Shown here one piece after another: positions 51,401 to 62,057 of a stretch of 64,000 bases of DNA; the stretch's first letter is position 1, and each line of letters starts with the position of its first letter. The DNA comes from Tanypteryx hageni (Eukaryota; Arthropoda; Insecta; Odonata; Petaluridae), in contig CM054116.1 of assembly GCA_028673005.1 (NCBI GenBank), positions 102,088,707 through 102,152,706 of the forward strand, written 5' to 3'. The notes beneath the pieces were generated by a model, which worked only from the letters and a program-made list of their open reading frames with translations, was not told where the DNA came from and did no database searches. The position numbers and the translations under genes are program-made.

Positions 51401-54400
51401 GTTTGGTCTCATTACACTCTTTGCCCCAAAATTAACTCTGTGTGCTTGGTAATTCACTGCCAATTATGTTAATAATGTGTTGCAACAGAACCAAAGCCAC
51501 TGACACCATCAACCTCTCACATCTAATACCTTGCACTAATTAGCACATGGTGTTAACAGAAAAGTAGGGAATTTTAGACTAGAAAATCCCCGAAATACAG
51601 AAATAATACCACTGGACGATATATAGTAATTTTTTGGAACATATGGCTTAGTTAGTATTATTTGTGACATTATGCTGCCCGACTGGATGAATTTTAATCA
51701 AAATCCTTACAGCCATTTTTGAGTAAATCGAATTTTGGTTTCAAAATATCCAAGAATAAAGTACTCTTAATTATTGAGTAATATTGTTCATCTCTTCAGA
51801 ATGTCTTTTATGAATGATATTATCCATAAATATGAGATATCATTCGATTTAGCTTAACTGTCTACGCTGTAGTAAGATTTTGAGTGGATCGCGGCGGAGG
51901 CATGACATCATAGGGCTTAGGTAAGGTAGCTTAGCATACATTGTAATGTCACTGGACAACATATAGTGATTTTTAGAGACATATGGCTTACATAGTATTA
52001 TTTGTAGCATTAGGCTCTACAATTGGATTGATTTTAATCAAATTATCTTGAGCCATTTTTGAGTAAATCAAAATTTTCTAAAAATCGCCAAGAATTAAAC
52101 TGCTCTTTATTTTTGTGCAACATCATTTTTATGAAAACAGGGTCTGCAAAAGATGATATACTGCATAAATACAAGATATCATTCAATTTTATGTATGCGT
52201 TTGGGCCCTAGAACTGCAAACAAACCAACAGACAGACAGCATGGTGAAAACCACCTTTATGGACTCAGGGACACCTAAAATGTGTATTTCCATCAAAATC
52301 TTGTAATTGAATTTTTTCATGATTACAATACTTTCTCAATATACTATGTATATGAGAAAGTAAAAATTCAAGAATGAGCACTTAAAAAATACTTGTCTCA
52401 GATATCACCAACAAGGTTATAAAATACCAGATGCAAATTTTGGCTACAAAGCAGTCGTCTTCAGTGGTAATTCATCAAAAATACTCTAAAATAAGAATAT
52501 ATTTTTGGTGAATTACCACTGAAAATGGCTGCTTTGTAGCAGTGCTGGAAAACATTATACGTAACATAACAAAATAATGAAATAACGGAATTATTTTGGA
52601 TTAACGTAAAGGAAAACGTTAATGAAATTTTTCAAATAGCTGTAATGGAAAACGTAAGGAAAACAAAAAAATAAATTTCATTATTTTGTTATCAGATGGT
52701 AAAGGGTTATGTTCTAGTGGCATTCGTCCCAGGCGGCATGTCTTGAGTAAGGGAAAGTGGCCTAAAATCCCATTCCCCGGTCTTGCTTGTCTCCTACTGG
52801 ACCAGTTTTGCCGCCTTGTTGCAAAAGAAACACTATCCTGACCATTACCAATTGTCCTTTGGGTTCTCCTTCCATTTGTGAAAAGAAAGGTTCCCTGTTG
52901 TTAATCCTTCTCAAAGAAGCACAAGATAAGGAGCATGGAGGATGAGAAAGGAAGCTTCAATAAATGTGCCGCTTGTAGTTAAGGACCTCTATCTACCATT
53001 CCCTATCCTCCCCCACAGTGCCCCGTACTTCTAAACATTCTTTTAGATATTACACCGGAGTGGGATTTTCCTCTTTTAAAGGTCGATGCTCTGCAAGTTC
53101 CAATCTCATTATCCCCTCCAATCTCGAATTCCATCCACTGTTCATCAGTCTAACTTAACAAGGTATTTGAGAAAGGTTGAAGTGAATCTACAATTTGAAC
53201 ATGTTGTCATCGTTCGTTAGAGGTCAGTACTGCTTCATATCTATTATTATTATGAGACATTTATAGTAACAGTGGATAGTTATTGTTCCCTGGAAATGAA
53301 GACTAATCAGAGCTTAATACAATTTCAGTTTATTTCAAATTACTGAAGATGGTCACAGGGAGACTTTTCACCAGCCGTAAGAGAAATGAAGTTCATTCAT
53401 TGTTGAAGAAGTAAGTTCCATTTTCATACATATTTCAAGTTTATATTTTGTTTAGTATTAATTAAAATCAAGTAATTTAGTGTGGTGGCTTTCTTCGTCA
53501 TTATATTTAAAAAATGCCGTTTTACATACCATTGGGTAATGGGTTCAATTCTGAAGACAGCAATGTCCACCATCTGCATAGGAAGGGAGTATCTGATTTT
53601 ATAATGAATTAGGATAAACTCAGCAGCACCTAATGGAATGTTGTTTTATTTTCTTATCCCTTATTTGCCAACTACCGTAAATACCCGTGTATAATGTGTA
53701 CCCTCGTATAATGCACAGGGGGTTTTTCAGCCTCGTAATCTATGATTTTTCTATATACCCGCATATAGTGTGATTTTTTTTAGCGTTACCGTTCCAGAAT
53801 AAAGTAGATGGTGTAACATGGTCTAAAGCAATGATCAAATTATTGGTATTGTATTGGTAACATAATGAAAGTGCGACATGAAATTTTCAAATAACGTTAC
53901 AAAGGAACGTCAGCTAACTCAATCATAAATACTCTATTTTTACTTACAATGTGATATTAGGACATACACAATAAATCGAATTATATTAATTTCATAATAT
54001 GGCATGCGACATTGTTTGAGATAATAAAATTAAGGAATGACGATAATCCTATGTCAAAGTTTTTTACGTTTTTATCACGCCTGAGGTGGATGGGTTTGCC
54101 CAACCTTCAGTTTTACCCTTATTAGAACACTCTGGAGCACGTAAAAACGATAGCAAATAACCATAATTAACTACAGACTACGAATCAAGAATAAATCACA
54201 TATGAATGCTGAGAGAAAAGTAGGGAACGATAACTTGATGTTAGCTCCACAAGAAGCATCAACTCCCAGCGAACTCATAGGTATCGGTGCCATTGTTTCT
54301 AATTGTAAGTAGTACCAGTACCTCATCACCAGGCTGGGCGCCGGTGTAGGGTGATGTCATGCGTAAAATAGCTCATCATTGTGCTAACGAAAGGAAAGGT

Positions 54401-57400
54401 GAGTTACAATGTAGCAAATCATACACAGTGAAATGCGAGAATAGGTGGAATGAATTGTCCACGGATGTTATTATAAAAGGTTTTAAGAAATGTTGCATCA
54501 GTAATAGTTTAGATAGTAGTGAAGATGATATGGTGTGGGAGGACGACGATGACAGCGCCACGGCAACGGAGGATACAAAAGATCCCGAAGATGACAATTC
54601 CAATAACAACATCGAAGAAGAATGGTCCAGAGACGAAGAATTTCTTGGCTTTTAAAATGAATAAATACTGAATTCATTCTTTTCATATCTAATTAATGTA
54701 TCTTTATAGAATTAGTTAATAAATTTTAACTATTATCTTACTTTTCGTAAAAATCACCAATAAAAATATGAGGATACCTGGGCAGTAATTAATGTGCCGA
54801 AATTGTGGAAATATGGGGTCAAATGAAAATAGGAAGATTATGTACCCTCGTATAACACGCATCCTAATTTTTAACTCATATATTTCGAAAAAAAGTGCGC
54901 ATTATACGCGGATATTTACGGTAGTGCCCATAAATTTTAATATATTTTTAAATTTAATTCTATTTTATGAAACCTCATACAATGTCTAAACCATGCGCGG
55001 ATCCAAGGGGGGGGGGGACTCTCTGGGACAAGAGAATAAGCAAGCTGTCAGGTGGCGGGATGGTTTCTTCAGTAGGCTTAGGTTATTGAATAGATTCTTC
55101 TTCGAAATTTCCCATGCTTCTTGTCTTTATGTCGCTGCTGACGTATTGTCCTAGCAAAAAGGGTCTGTTGGAGATAGTGTCACCCTGGGCGGTGCTGAAA
55201 CTTGCTAATTGGGGTGGTGGTGAGGAGAATGGGAGTCCCAGGATTTTCAACGAATGGCGAGTGAAGGGGAAGGAACCTACCCACGTGGGACATTGCCTTC
55301 GAATGCGCTCAATGTGCGCACTCCGGTCGCCTAGCCTTTTGGAGAACCCTCGCATCGGGTGCAATAAAGATAGTATCATATGAATCCTCTCTCTTTCGAA
55401 CCACAAGTAGGGGCGATGGCCATGTCAACGACCTACGCTATCGGCTAGGTGCCGGTAAAAGGATGAAACAAAGCCATCGGTTTATGCCTTGGTTCTCCTT
55501 CCACCCTCATTCACTGGTGTCAGTTCGTTTTGTTCTTACGAATGGCTATAATTTAAGAAGCTTTTTATATGTCTCTTCTTGGGTTTACCCAAAAGGACTA
55601 CAATGATATTTCTAAATACACATTTTGGAATTTACCCCCTCCCCCTCTTCCCCCCTCCCCGTTTGCTTAGAGTATTTCCCCACTGGTGAGCTCTTCCATC
55701 TTCCAAAATCCTTTATAAGGGACCTTTCTCTATCTTGGGTTTTCCTGTCATTGTTTGCATGAGCTTACGAGCGTTTTAAGATCATTCATTCAGTGATTCG
55801 CTAGCGTGTGTGTGATAGTTTGCCGGAGAAGTGCTATAAGTTACAAGTGTCGCAGAAGTATATAGTCGGTAAGGGGGAGCCGGTGGTGTAGTGGTTAGAG
55901 TGTTGGCCCCACCGTACGACACCCGGTTCGAATCTTTATGAGGATTTTTTCCGAGGACGCACCGGCCCCTTATTTGTGCGTGTTGGAACTAAGGTGACGA
56001 GGAAAGAGAAAACGAGAAAATGAGGAGCGCGCTCAAATCAACACTCCGTCCTTCGGAAGAGACGTTAAGCAGTTGCCCCCCCCTGGTGTTCTTCGCAAGA
56101 GCAGGCAAATGCCGGCACCGGGTTTCTCTCCTCCCTTCCTGGCTATTCATTGCACTACCTCTAATATACCCATTGTGAGTAGGATAGAGGCGAATCAAGC
56201 TGGACTCAGATATGTGAAAGTATATAGTCGGTACAGACAATCAGGTTTTGCATTTTATTGTGTCCCACAATTTAGCATTACAGCAGCAGTTCTACAAATA
56301 TTCTAAATACCATCACTTCAAGAGTGATTATTACTTATTTGGAGATAGTCGACGAACATGCAGCGGAAGAATTCTACAATTATCTGTAAGTGATTTCTTA
56401 CGAAGTTTTTATTGTTTATTTTCTCTATATTCGAATTCAAAGCACTAAAAATGCAACAATCAATGTCTGATAAAAGTATTATTATTTTAAAAATTATTCC
56501 GTGGAATTTATCTTTAAAAGGGAATTTATATATTTAGTCATAGTAATATACTTTATTCAGCATTGAAGATGTATAGTTAAATTTTGTATATTATTAACGT
56601 GAATCATTATTTGAACATTTTCAGATATACCTTGATTAAAATTAAATCAAACAGACAAAAGCGCCAGAAAACGTTACATTTTTATCTCAATTCTTCAGAA
56701 AAGGAATCAATAATAAATTCCAGCAATCAAGAAGTGGAAGTTGCAGTGTCTACACTACTACCTGTCGACTCCTTGAAGAGAGATGTATACGCTTATGAAG
56801 ATAACAGTTCAGTTATTTCATCGGTTCATTCGGTAGATATCAAACATTATATTAGTGATAGTAGTGCAACAGTGAAGAATGATATCGGTGTTTACCTAGG
56901 AGGAAAATTAGATAATTTAACAAAGAAAGAACTTTTAGAAAATACGTTTTGTCCACCTAAAAATTATGTCTTTCCTTTTTCTGAGCATCAAAAGAATGGC
57001 AAAGTTGAAAAGAGATACCTCAATCAAACTCACTTAGATAGATACACTTGGGTAGTATATTCTCCAATTAAGCAGGGAATTTACTGTAAATATTGTTCCT
57101 TTTTCGCTCCTACAACTGTTGGTTCAATTAAATTTTTCCACAATTACCAAGATATTGTACGATATCAGTAATTGGGATGATAGGACATCTTCAACAAAAG
57201 CAGATTTACTCCTCAATAATCCCATGACAAGCGAATTCATTGTTTCGATGAAATGCATTACTTTTATTTATTCCTTAACACTTCCGGTTAGTAAGTCATT
57301 ACAAAAAGAATCGCTAGATCTGTATTCAGCTATAAAATGCATTGAGGACATCATTTGCTTATTAGATTGTGAAAGGAAAAGGGTTGACGAAGTATTTAAT

Positions 57401-59607
57401 AGAAATTGGAAAAGCGCTAATGAATTTGCAGATATTTTGCAATTAAAGCTCATTAAACCCTGGTATGCATCAAGACGAATTAACTGTTCGGAAACCACTG
57501 AGCAATACTATCGACATAGTGTATTTATCCAAATGATTGATACTCTCCTAGTTGATTTTCGAAGCCGTGTTTGTGATGATACACTGAAGGCATTTAATTT
57601 GGGAAATATATTACCGAAACGACTGTTTGGATCAAGTTGAGTTAGATACTTTTTGAATGTTTCCATTATTTTATCATTTATTATTTTTTTAAGCGAATTA
57701 ATATTGTGGAAAACCAAATGGGAACATGAATATAAGTGCAATAACATTAAAACTGGCATGAGTGCCTGTGAAGTTTTCAGTATGTGCGACAAGGAAATTT
57801 ATCCAAATTGCAAAATTTTATTAAAAATTTTACTCACTCTTCCTATAAGTGTTGCTAGCTCTGAATGCAGCTTTTCGGCTTTGCGACGATTAATCGACGA
57901 CTTGACTGTTTATTGTGATTTTTAAAATAAAATGTTAAGAAGTGCTATACAAAGTTAATAAAATGTCACAGATACCTGATTTAAATCTATTTTTTCCTTT
58001 TTACATTATGCGAAACAAGCCTTATACGTCATTTTCGCAAAATATGGATTATTATAAGAGGGGTCAATGTATGCGTGGTTTTCAAAATATATTTCACCTA
58101 AAATAGGGTTTATGATAGAAAATATACTATACTATTATTTCTTGTGATAATCTCTTTAAAAAGTCCTGAATATAATTTTGACGAATATAGGGAGTTGTAT
58201 TTGAAAATTTTCCTATTTACGAGAAAAATAGTACTTAATCGCAAAACATAATTTGAATAGAAAATATTTATGTCATGGATCTTTCTATTACTACCATCTC
58301 AGGGCCGAACATGGAACTGGTATAACCTTAAATGTGGGACCGTCAGAGAAAAGTTCTCCACCAGGGGGCTCTGTAGAATTTTGGACTACATTTCTAAAAA
58401 TAAACCCACCCATTGCATTAATTTACCATTCTGGGTGAAAGTAAGCACATATCTTATTGATGCTGCAAGCAATGCTGCACTAAGCAGCTAATTTCTATTC
58501 AAATGCAAAATAAAAGAAGTGTTAAAAAATAATATATAAAGTATATTACATATGATGTTGAGATATGGCATTCGCAACATAATATTAACCCCGTGTGTCC
58601 TACTTTACAAAGAACTGTGCAGGCTTTGCGATTTATGTAGCACAATGTGAACTACATAGTCACCTTATTCTTGAACCTTGTTGTGGCTATTGGAGATATC
58701 TGAGAAGTATTTTTTAAGTGTTTATTCTTGAATGTTATGGGATGCTTCGTGTGGATAAAATACAAAGCAAACACTGATTTCCTGAATCAGCAATGGCAAA
58801 ATCAGTATAATGTCTACACCTTATATTTCAAGGAAATGTAAAGGGAAAAAAGTGCAGATATTACATGAGCAAATACAGTATGAACTTGTAAATAACATAG
58901 TACTTTAGGTCACTTGCCAAATTTATAACTAAATGTTACATCAACAGAATCAAGTCTCTTATTGATAGCCAAATAAGTATTATTTGATGCATAACAATTT
59001 GAAAAAAGGCAATATAAAACTTACAAAATTCATATAATACGTTGGCTCATAACTCAAATATGGGAGTTTACATATCGGCAGAAAGAAGCGAAATGAATAG
59101 TGATTTGAACTTATAAAAAATTGCTTATTTTCCTTTCTGTAATAATCTATACTAAGAGACCCATTCAAATTTAACTAACAGGTTATAAATTAAACTATTG
59201 TATTGCTTGTATGACTGACCAAATTTTCATCAACACATTAAAATCTTTTCCATCATTCTCCTGGCTATTATTCTTAATAATGACAGATATTCTAACGACA
59301 TAAAATAAAATCATTCAGTGATAGCAAGCTCATGTACAGTTTTACAACTTCTGACTAAAAGGTCTCATTTTACTTATAATATTCATTAAAGCAAGGATTT
59401 TATTTAGAATCACCTCATTCATTTTCTTTTGGTTCTGACGAAGGTTCTCCTCCAGGATCTTTGAAAGATTTTCATCCTTATCTGCAGGATCTCCTAATTG
59501 AGTATCATCAGTTGCGGCAGATGGAAGGTAGCTTAGGCAAGAGTTCCAAAAATCATAGACTCTTCGTTTTTGGAGCTGATTACCAAGGCTCTGGAAAGCA
59601 GCAGTGG
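48102..59607 (-). CDS. DAXX: DAXX-like histone chaperone, 3' part (three exons), 5' end beyond the window
   Basis: Exons in transcript order: 59607-59414, 49888-49747, 48451-48102 (stop at 48104-48102). All introns are GT-AG and phases agree. The first exon (AAFQSLGNQLQKRRVYDF, ending NQKKMNE) matches the end of the DAXX helical histone-binding domain. Splicing to the second gives NQKKMNE-VINKFVEQQ, as expected of the family. The second exon ends in an acidic run of seven Glu and DVIALSSS. The third is acidic and serine-rich and ends DCDVVLLSGSDSEQ, a hydrophobic-plus-acidic SUMO-interacting motif like that at the DAXX C-terminus. DAXX deposits H3.3 with ATRX and represses transcription through SUMO contacts. 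Upstream exons were not found up to 64000. Paralogy cannot be excluded. Confidence 0.82.
48893..49312. repeat. Tandem duplication, period about 209 bp
   Basis: Two adjacent units share ttggaatttca.aaagtgaaaaa, ttactcttaaaaataac, attagtaattacaaacc and cttgattcatt.attgatga. They differ by small indels, so the event is not recent. It lies in the last DAXX intron. Confidence 0.8.
49747..49888 (-). CDS. DAXX: DAXX-like exon: last helix residues and acidic run
   Basis: 47 codons plus one base, acceptor TTTTAAAG, donor CAT|GTGGGT. Encodes VINKFVEQQVVEKLEPQE, then LEDEDSKSEEEEEEEPED and VIALSSS. Joining to the next exon gives DVIALSSSSEESD, a second candidate SUMO-interacting motif. The alternative donor GTGACT four bases later would break the frame. 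Confidence 0.8.
50560..50820. repeat. Dispersed-type repeat segment
   Basis: Contains aaaattggaatcggtcgac, ccaaatttcatcaaaatacg and cagatggacggaaatg. Such runs (poorly coding, ending in cagac.gacgg words) are common near the ends of insect non-autonomous elements. Borders were not found; the 67-codon frame is not a gene. Confidence 0.4.
51610..52200. repeat. Diverged tandem duplication, period about 340 bp
   Basis: Units near 51610-51855 and 51950-52195 share cactggac.a.atatagt.attttt, acatatggctta, attttaatcaaa, gccatttttgagtaaatc and agatatcattc.attt. Downstream to about 52370 the words caacagacagacagcatgg, aatcttgtaattgaatttt and atgagaaagtaaaa look like the tail of the same element. Confidence 0.7.
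52443..52540. repeat. Long inverted repeat (hairpin), 40-bp arms, 18-bp loop
   Basis: Left arm 52443-52482 (gctacaaagcagtcgtcttc...) and right arm 52501-52540 pair at about 35 of 40 positions. The right arm ends at the start of the dispersed repeat at 52540. It could fold in a DAXX intron transcript. Confidence 0.85.
52540..52692. repeat. Dispersed repeat, copy B (cagtgctggaaaacatt type)
   Basis: Similar to 10496-10612: cagtgctggaaaacatta followed by gtaacataacaaaataatg and repeated aaaacgtta words. Internal ends are not defined. Confidence 0.5.
52693..53674. other. Intronic, no gene recognised
   Basis: The stretch 52700-53170 is G+C-richer than its surroundings (for example gtcccaggcggcatgtc, tcctcccccacagtgcccc) and may be part of an unrecognised element. 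No coding frame over 60 codons. Confidence 0.3.
53675..54921 (+). mobile_element. pogo-like element, 1247 bp, retaining only the transposase tail
   Basis: Ends CCGTAAATACCCGTGTATAA and, reversed, CCGTAAATATCCGCGTATAA are inverted repeats. TA is on both sides (53673-53674, 54922-54923). It keeps the last part of a pogo-type transposase at 54359-54655. It shares the CCGTA..CCCG terminus with 28257-28977 and, more loosely, 4600-5529. A related copy of the end (gtaccctcgtataatgc) also appears sub-terminally at both sides. Confidence 0.88.
54359..54655 (+). pseudogene. pogo-type transposase C-terminal remnant
   Basis: A 98-aa frame. WNELSTDVIIKGFKKC followed by CISNSLDSSEDDMVWEDDD is the typical end of pogo-family DDE transposases (a W-x(3)-S..II..FKKC.ISN.LD block, then an acidic tail). 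The catalytic DDE and DNA-binding parts are gone. The ATG (tcATGcg) is probably incidental. It lies antisense inside the long DAXX intron. Confidence 0.75.
54924..55855. other. Intronic, partly G+C-rich
   Basis: 54990-55450 holds gcgcggatccaaggggggg and other words resembling hAT-like ends, and two overlapping frames on opposite strands (107 and 89 codons) with no motif. Near 55712 tttataagggacc resembles a TATA box. Whether this belongs to the hAT copy downstream is not known. Confidence 0.3.
55872..56217 (+). mobile_element. tRNA-derived SINE, 346 bp, with 16-bp target duplication
   Basis: The head carries an A box (TGGTGTAGTGGTTAGAG) and a B box (GGTTCGAATC), the split promoter of a tRNA gene. 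The body continues for about 270 bases, including gagacgttaagcagttgcc. Identical AAGTATATAGTCGGTA at 55856-55871 and 56218-56233 bracket it, as expected of LINE-driven insertion. No diagnostic poly(A) tail is visible. The 77-83-codon frames here are not genes. Confidence 0.92.
56584..57925 (+). pseudogene. hAT transposase of the TTF type with the catalytic core deleted
   Basis: The first frame (to 57171; homology from about 56640 at SNRQKRQKTLHF) has a start like the family's and a TTF-type finger (WVVYSPIKQGIYCKYCSFF). The second (57119-57640) jumps directly to the region near the end (LTLPVSKSLQKESLDL, EQYYRHSVFIQMIDTLL). After an in-frame TGA (57638-57640) the same frame ends in the dimerisation motif LLTLPISVASSECSFSALRRL. 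The middle, with the catalytic Asp residues and CxxH, is missing. A frameshift lies near 57119-57171. By family knowledge such derivatives cannot transpose but could still bind ends. Terminal repeats were not found. Confidence 0.8.
57926..59413. other. DAXX-like intron, no gene seen
   Basis: A stretch at 58290-58490 keeps two overlapping + strand frames (61 and 73 codons) and is less AT-rich, but neither shows a known motif nor splice signals that fit the neighbours. Confidence 0.3.
59414..59607 (-). CDS. DAXX: DAXX-like exon: end of the helical histone-binding domain
   Basis: 64 codons from acceptor ...TTGCCACAG to donor GAG|GTGATT. The AF..LG..LQ.RR pattern and the later NLSKILEENLRQNQKKMNE align well with the last helices of the DAXX core. 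The frame stays open past the donor and runs to a stop at 59342, which would give a short tail if the intron were retained. The acceptor leaves two bases of a split codon, so the missing upstream exon must end in phase 1. Confidence 0.8.
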
Positions 59608-61129
59608 CTGTGGCAAGGATAAAGGAAATACAAAGCAATAAATCAGACGTGTACAACAGGTTCTGTAAACAATCAATGCAAAAGATGAAAGCAGGCCAAA
59701 AAATGCAATTTACATGTCTTAGTCAGATGAATTAGATACTTCACAAAAATAATTTGGTTAAAATATCACTTTCAGAATCAAAATAATACTATCAAATTTT
59801 ATAGAAAATATTTCTTTGAATTGATAGAGATTAATAACAGCAAGAAATAACTTGGAACATACAGCCAAATCATAATATATGTACACTTAATATTTAAAAC
59901 ATTTCAAATTATTTACTTCTTGTTAGAGAATTTGAGGAGAATCAAGTTTCTCTAGTTTTTTTACTGAAATGTTAATATTTATGAGAATTTAATTTCTAAA
60001 AAATGTGAGAATGTAAGGGATTTCTTCAAATCCTTTAGTATCAACAAATATTTGGCAAATTTACATATACATTAGGAACCCACTGTAATGTGACCCACTA
60101 TATCACGTTACTTGATATAATGTGGATTTGCCTTGGATCCCAAATTTTAAAAAAAATTCCTTTCAGAACATATTTTGTATTTTTCATAATGTGTCGAATG
60201 CTGTTCAAGTATTAATGCTTGGCAAATTATAATATTCTGCCATATAAAACAGATGATTTAATATCAGTATCACATATATATAATAAGCATTGTTGGTTGG
60301 TGATCATTTACTGCAACACCATTCCTAAGGCATGCAAGAAATGCAAACAAACACACGACCACTAATATTTTAGTAAGCTTTTTATTTTGTTTATCTTGAC
60401 GATGAAAGAACTCGGTAAGTAACTTTTTTAATTCACACTATTTACGATAATTTGTTTGAAGGTGATGATAGATATTGTGTATTGCACTGAAAAACATAAA
60501 ATGTGATGAATATTATGTTATTTAATGAAATTTCAATGGGCATTTACTCTATAGTGTAGTTATTCACGATATCAGCATTTTTAGGCTTATACAGTTATCA
60601 AGAAAATACCTTAATTTTAAGCTTTATTTTCTGCTTTAGATACATCAATAAAATTACAACCATGAATTCCAATCACGATGCACTAAAACGGTAAGAGATA
60701 ATGCTTAGAAATTTTCCAGGAATGCTTGATTTGCATACTAAAAGGGATTGACAAAAAATATTTGGAAAAACAACCCAGGCTCGACTCCAGGGGATTATTT
60801 CTATTTCTTATGAGGCAAGTAACACGTAAAAATGGAATTTTAGACGTGCAGGCTTTTAATCTTTTGGAAATTACAATTAGAAAAAACTGACCATCAATCA
60901 TCCGATTTTAACTATTTTAAATAAAAATTAATAGTCGCTTATTCTATTCATCTTTTTCTGTTTTTTATTAACACCTTGTGTATGGGGCATTTAAATGCCT
61001 CCATATTGCCTGTTCCGGGCGAATTAAAGGTACTCAATTTAAAATGTGGTTGAATTATATAAATTTTCATTACTTAGTTATTTATTAAAATTTCAAGTTG
61101 AAATCTTGAATAAATACTCACCAATGATG
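59608..61129. other. DAXX-like intron upstream of the last core exon
   Basis: No further DAXX exon was found here. 60075-60135 reads like a Tigger-type end (cactgtaatgtgaccc), without a partner. 60690-60890 is an inverted copy of the dispersed repeat. Confidence 0.35.
60690..60890 (-). repeat. Dispersed repeat, copy 3 of 3 (inverted)
   Basis: The reverse complement matches 46970-47060: ttccaaaag.....aggcctgca, then tttttacgtgttac, ttat.agaaatagaaataat and a B-box-like ctcgactcc (gagtcgagcc). It lies opposite to copies 1 and 2. Confidence 0.65.
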
Positions 61130-61930
61130 TTAATATTTTTTGCTGGTGTGATAATGCAGGAAGTATTTTCCCTTGTGCAACAGGACACCGCAGAATGAGC
61201 AAACATACCGCGTCTCATTCCTCTTGTTGTTTGCTGCGCACACTTTGCAAGCCCTGGAAGGATATTTTTTCTTCCCCTTCCCTACAATCGGCTCTAGATG
61301 ATGTTTGCTCAAACTATCCGAAAGTCTCTCTGGTTGTCCTTTTTTCGCAGCGTGCTTAGTAGGCTTTTCAGTCTCTACAACATCGTCATTCGAAGACTCA
61401 CCCAATTCTTCCCTACTACTCGCCCAGTGTTTCGCAATGTCAAGTAAAAAAGTTTTGAATCTAATTTTACTGGAGTTATTCAAAGTTTTATACACTCTAA
61501 ATGAATTGAAAAGAGCACAATTTATTAGCCATAACACAACCTTTTTGGACCATTTAATTGTTTTCCTCAAGATTGTATAATAGGACAAATACATGTCTGC
61601 CCTATCTACTCCTTTCATACACTGATTGTATCTTACAATACACGTAGGCTTCTTCACTGGCAGTCCTGTGATTCTGTTCTTCTTTTTGGTATTACTCATA
61701 CTAGCATTGTGAATCATACTGATCATCCTAACCTCCCTTTTGTCCTTCCAAACGAGAAGTAAAACTTGACCTTTACGATAATATGTGAATTCTCCCTTTT
61801 TCAATTTTTTTGCCTCATCCTTCAATGAGACAGGAAGGCCCCTATTCGATCTAATTGTCCCACAAACTCTTGTATTCTGTTTAATTAGAAGTTCTGCTAT
61901 TTTAACACTATTGTAATAGTAATCTTGATA
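61130..61930 (-). pseudogene. piggyBac transposase, C-terminal part, disrupted by a Tigger insertion
   Basis: 266 codons are open from the break at 61930 to the stop at 61130. YQDYYYNSVKIAELL carries the Asp of the D-N/Y-Y-Y-T/N-S block, one of the catalytic acids. TRVCGTIRSNRGLP, QCMKGVDRADMYLSYY and KWSKKVVLWLINCALFNS follow in family order. The tail has paired cysteines (CKVCAANNKR, YVCSFCG) and histidines, the piggyBac zinc-binding domain that reads the element's ends. The remaining part is intact; the N-terminal part, upstream on the - strand, is displaced past the Tigger element and lies beyond the window. It lies upstream of the last core exon of DAXX on the same strand. Confidence 0.9.
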
Positions 61931-61960
61931 TACAGTAAAACCCCTATTTAATGAATCGCT

Positions 61961-62057
61961 GGGGGATTAGAATATATTTCACTAAATCGAGGTTTTCATT
62001 AAATGGAGTGGGGGATTAGAATATATTTCACTAAATCGAGGTTTTCATTAAATGGAG
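61961..62057. repeat. 49-bp unit, two copies, next to the Tigger end
   Basis: gggggattagaatatatttc... begins at 61961 and again at 62010. The copies are nearly identical. They lie in the sub-terminal region, where such repeats could bind transposase. Confidence 0.95.

Noticed and set aside
55083..55406. Overlapping frames of 107 (-) and 89 (+) codons
   Set aside because: Both strands open over the same G+C-rich repeat-like stretch, with no motif in either.
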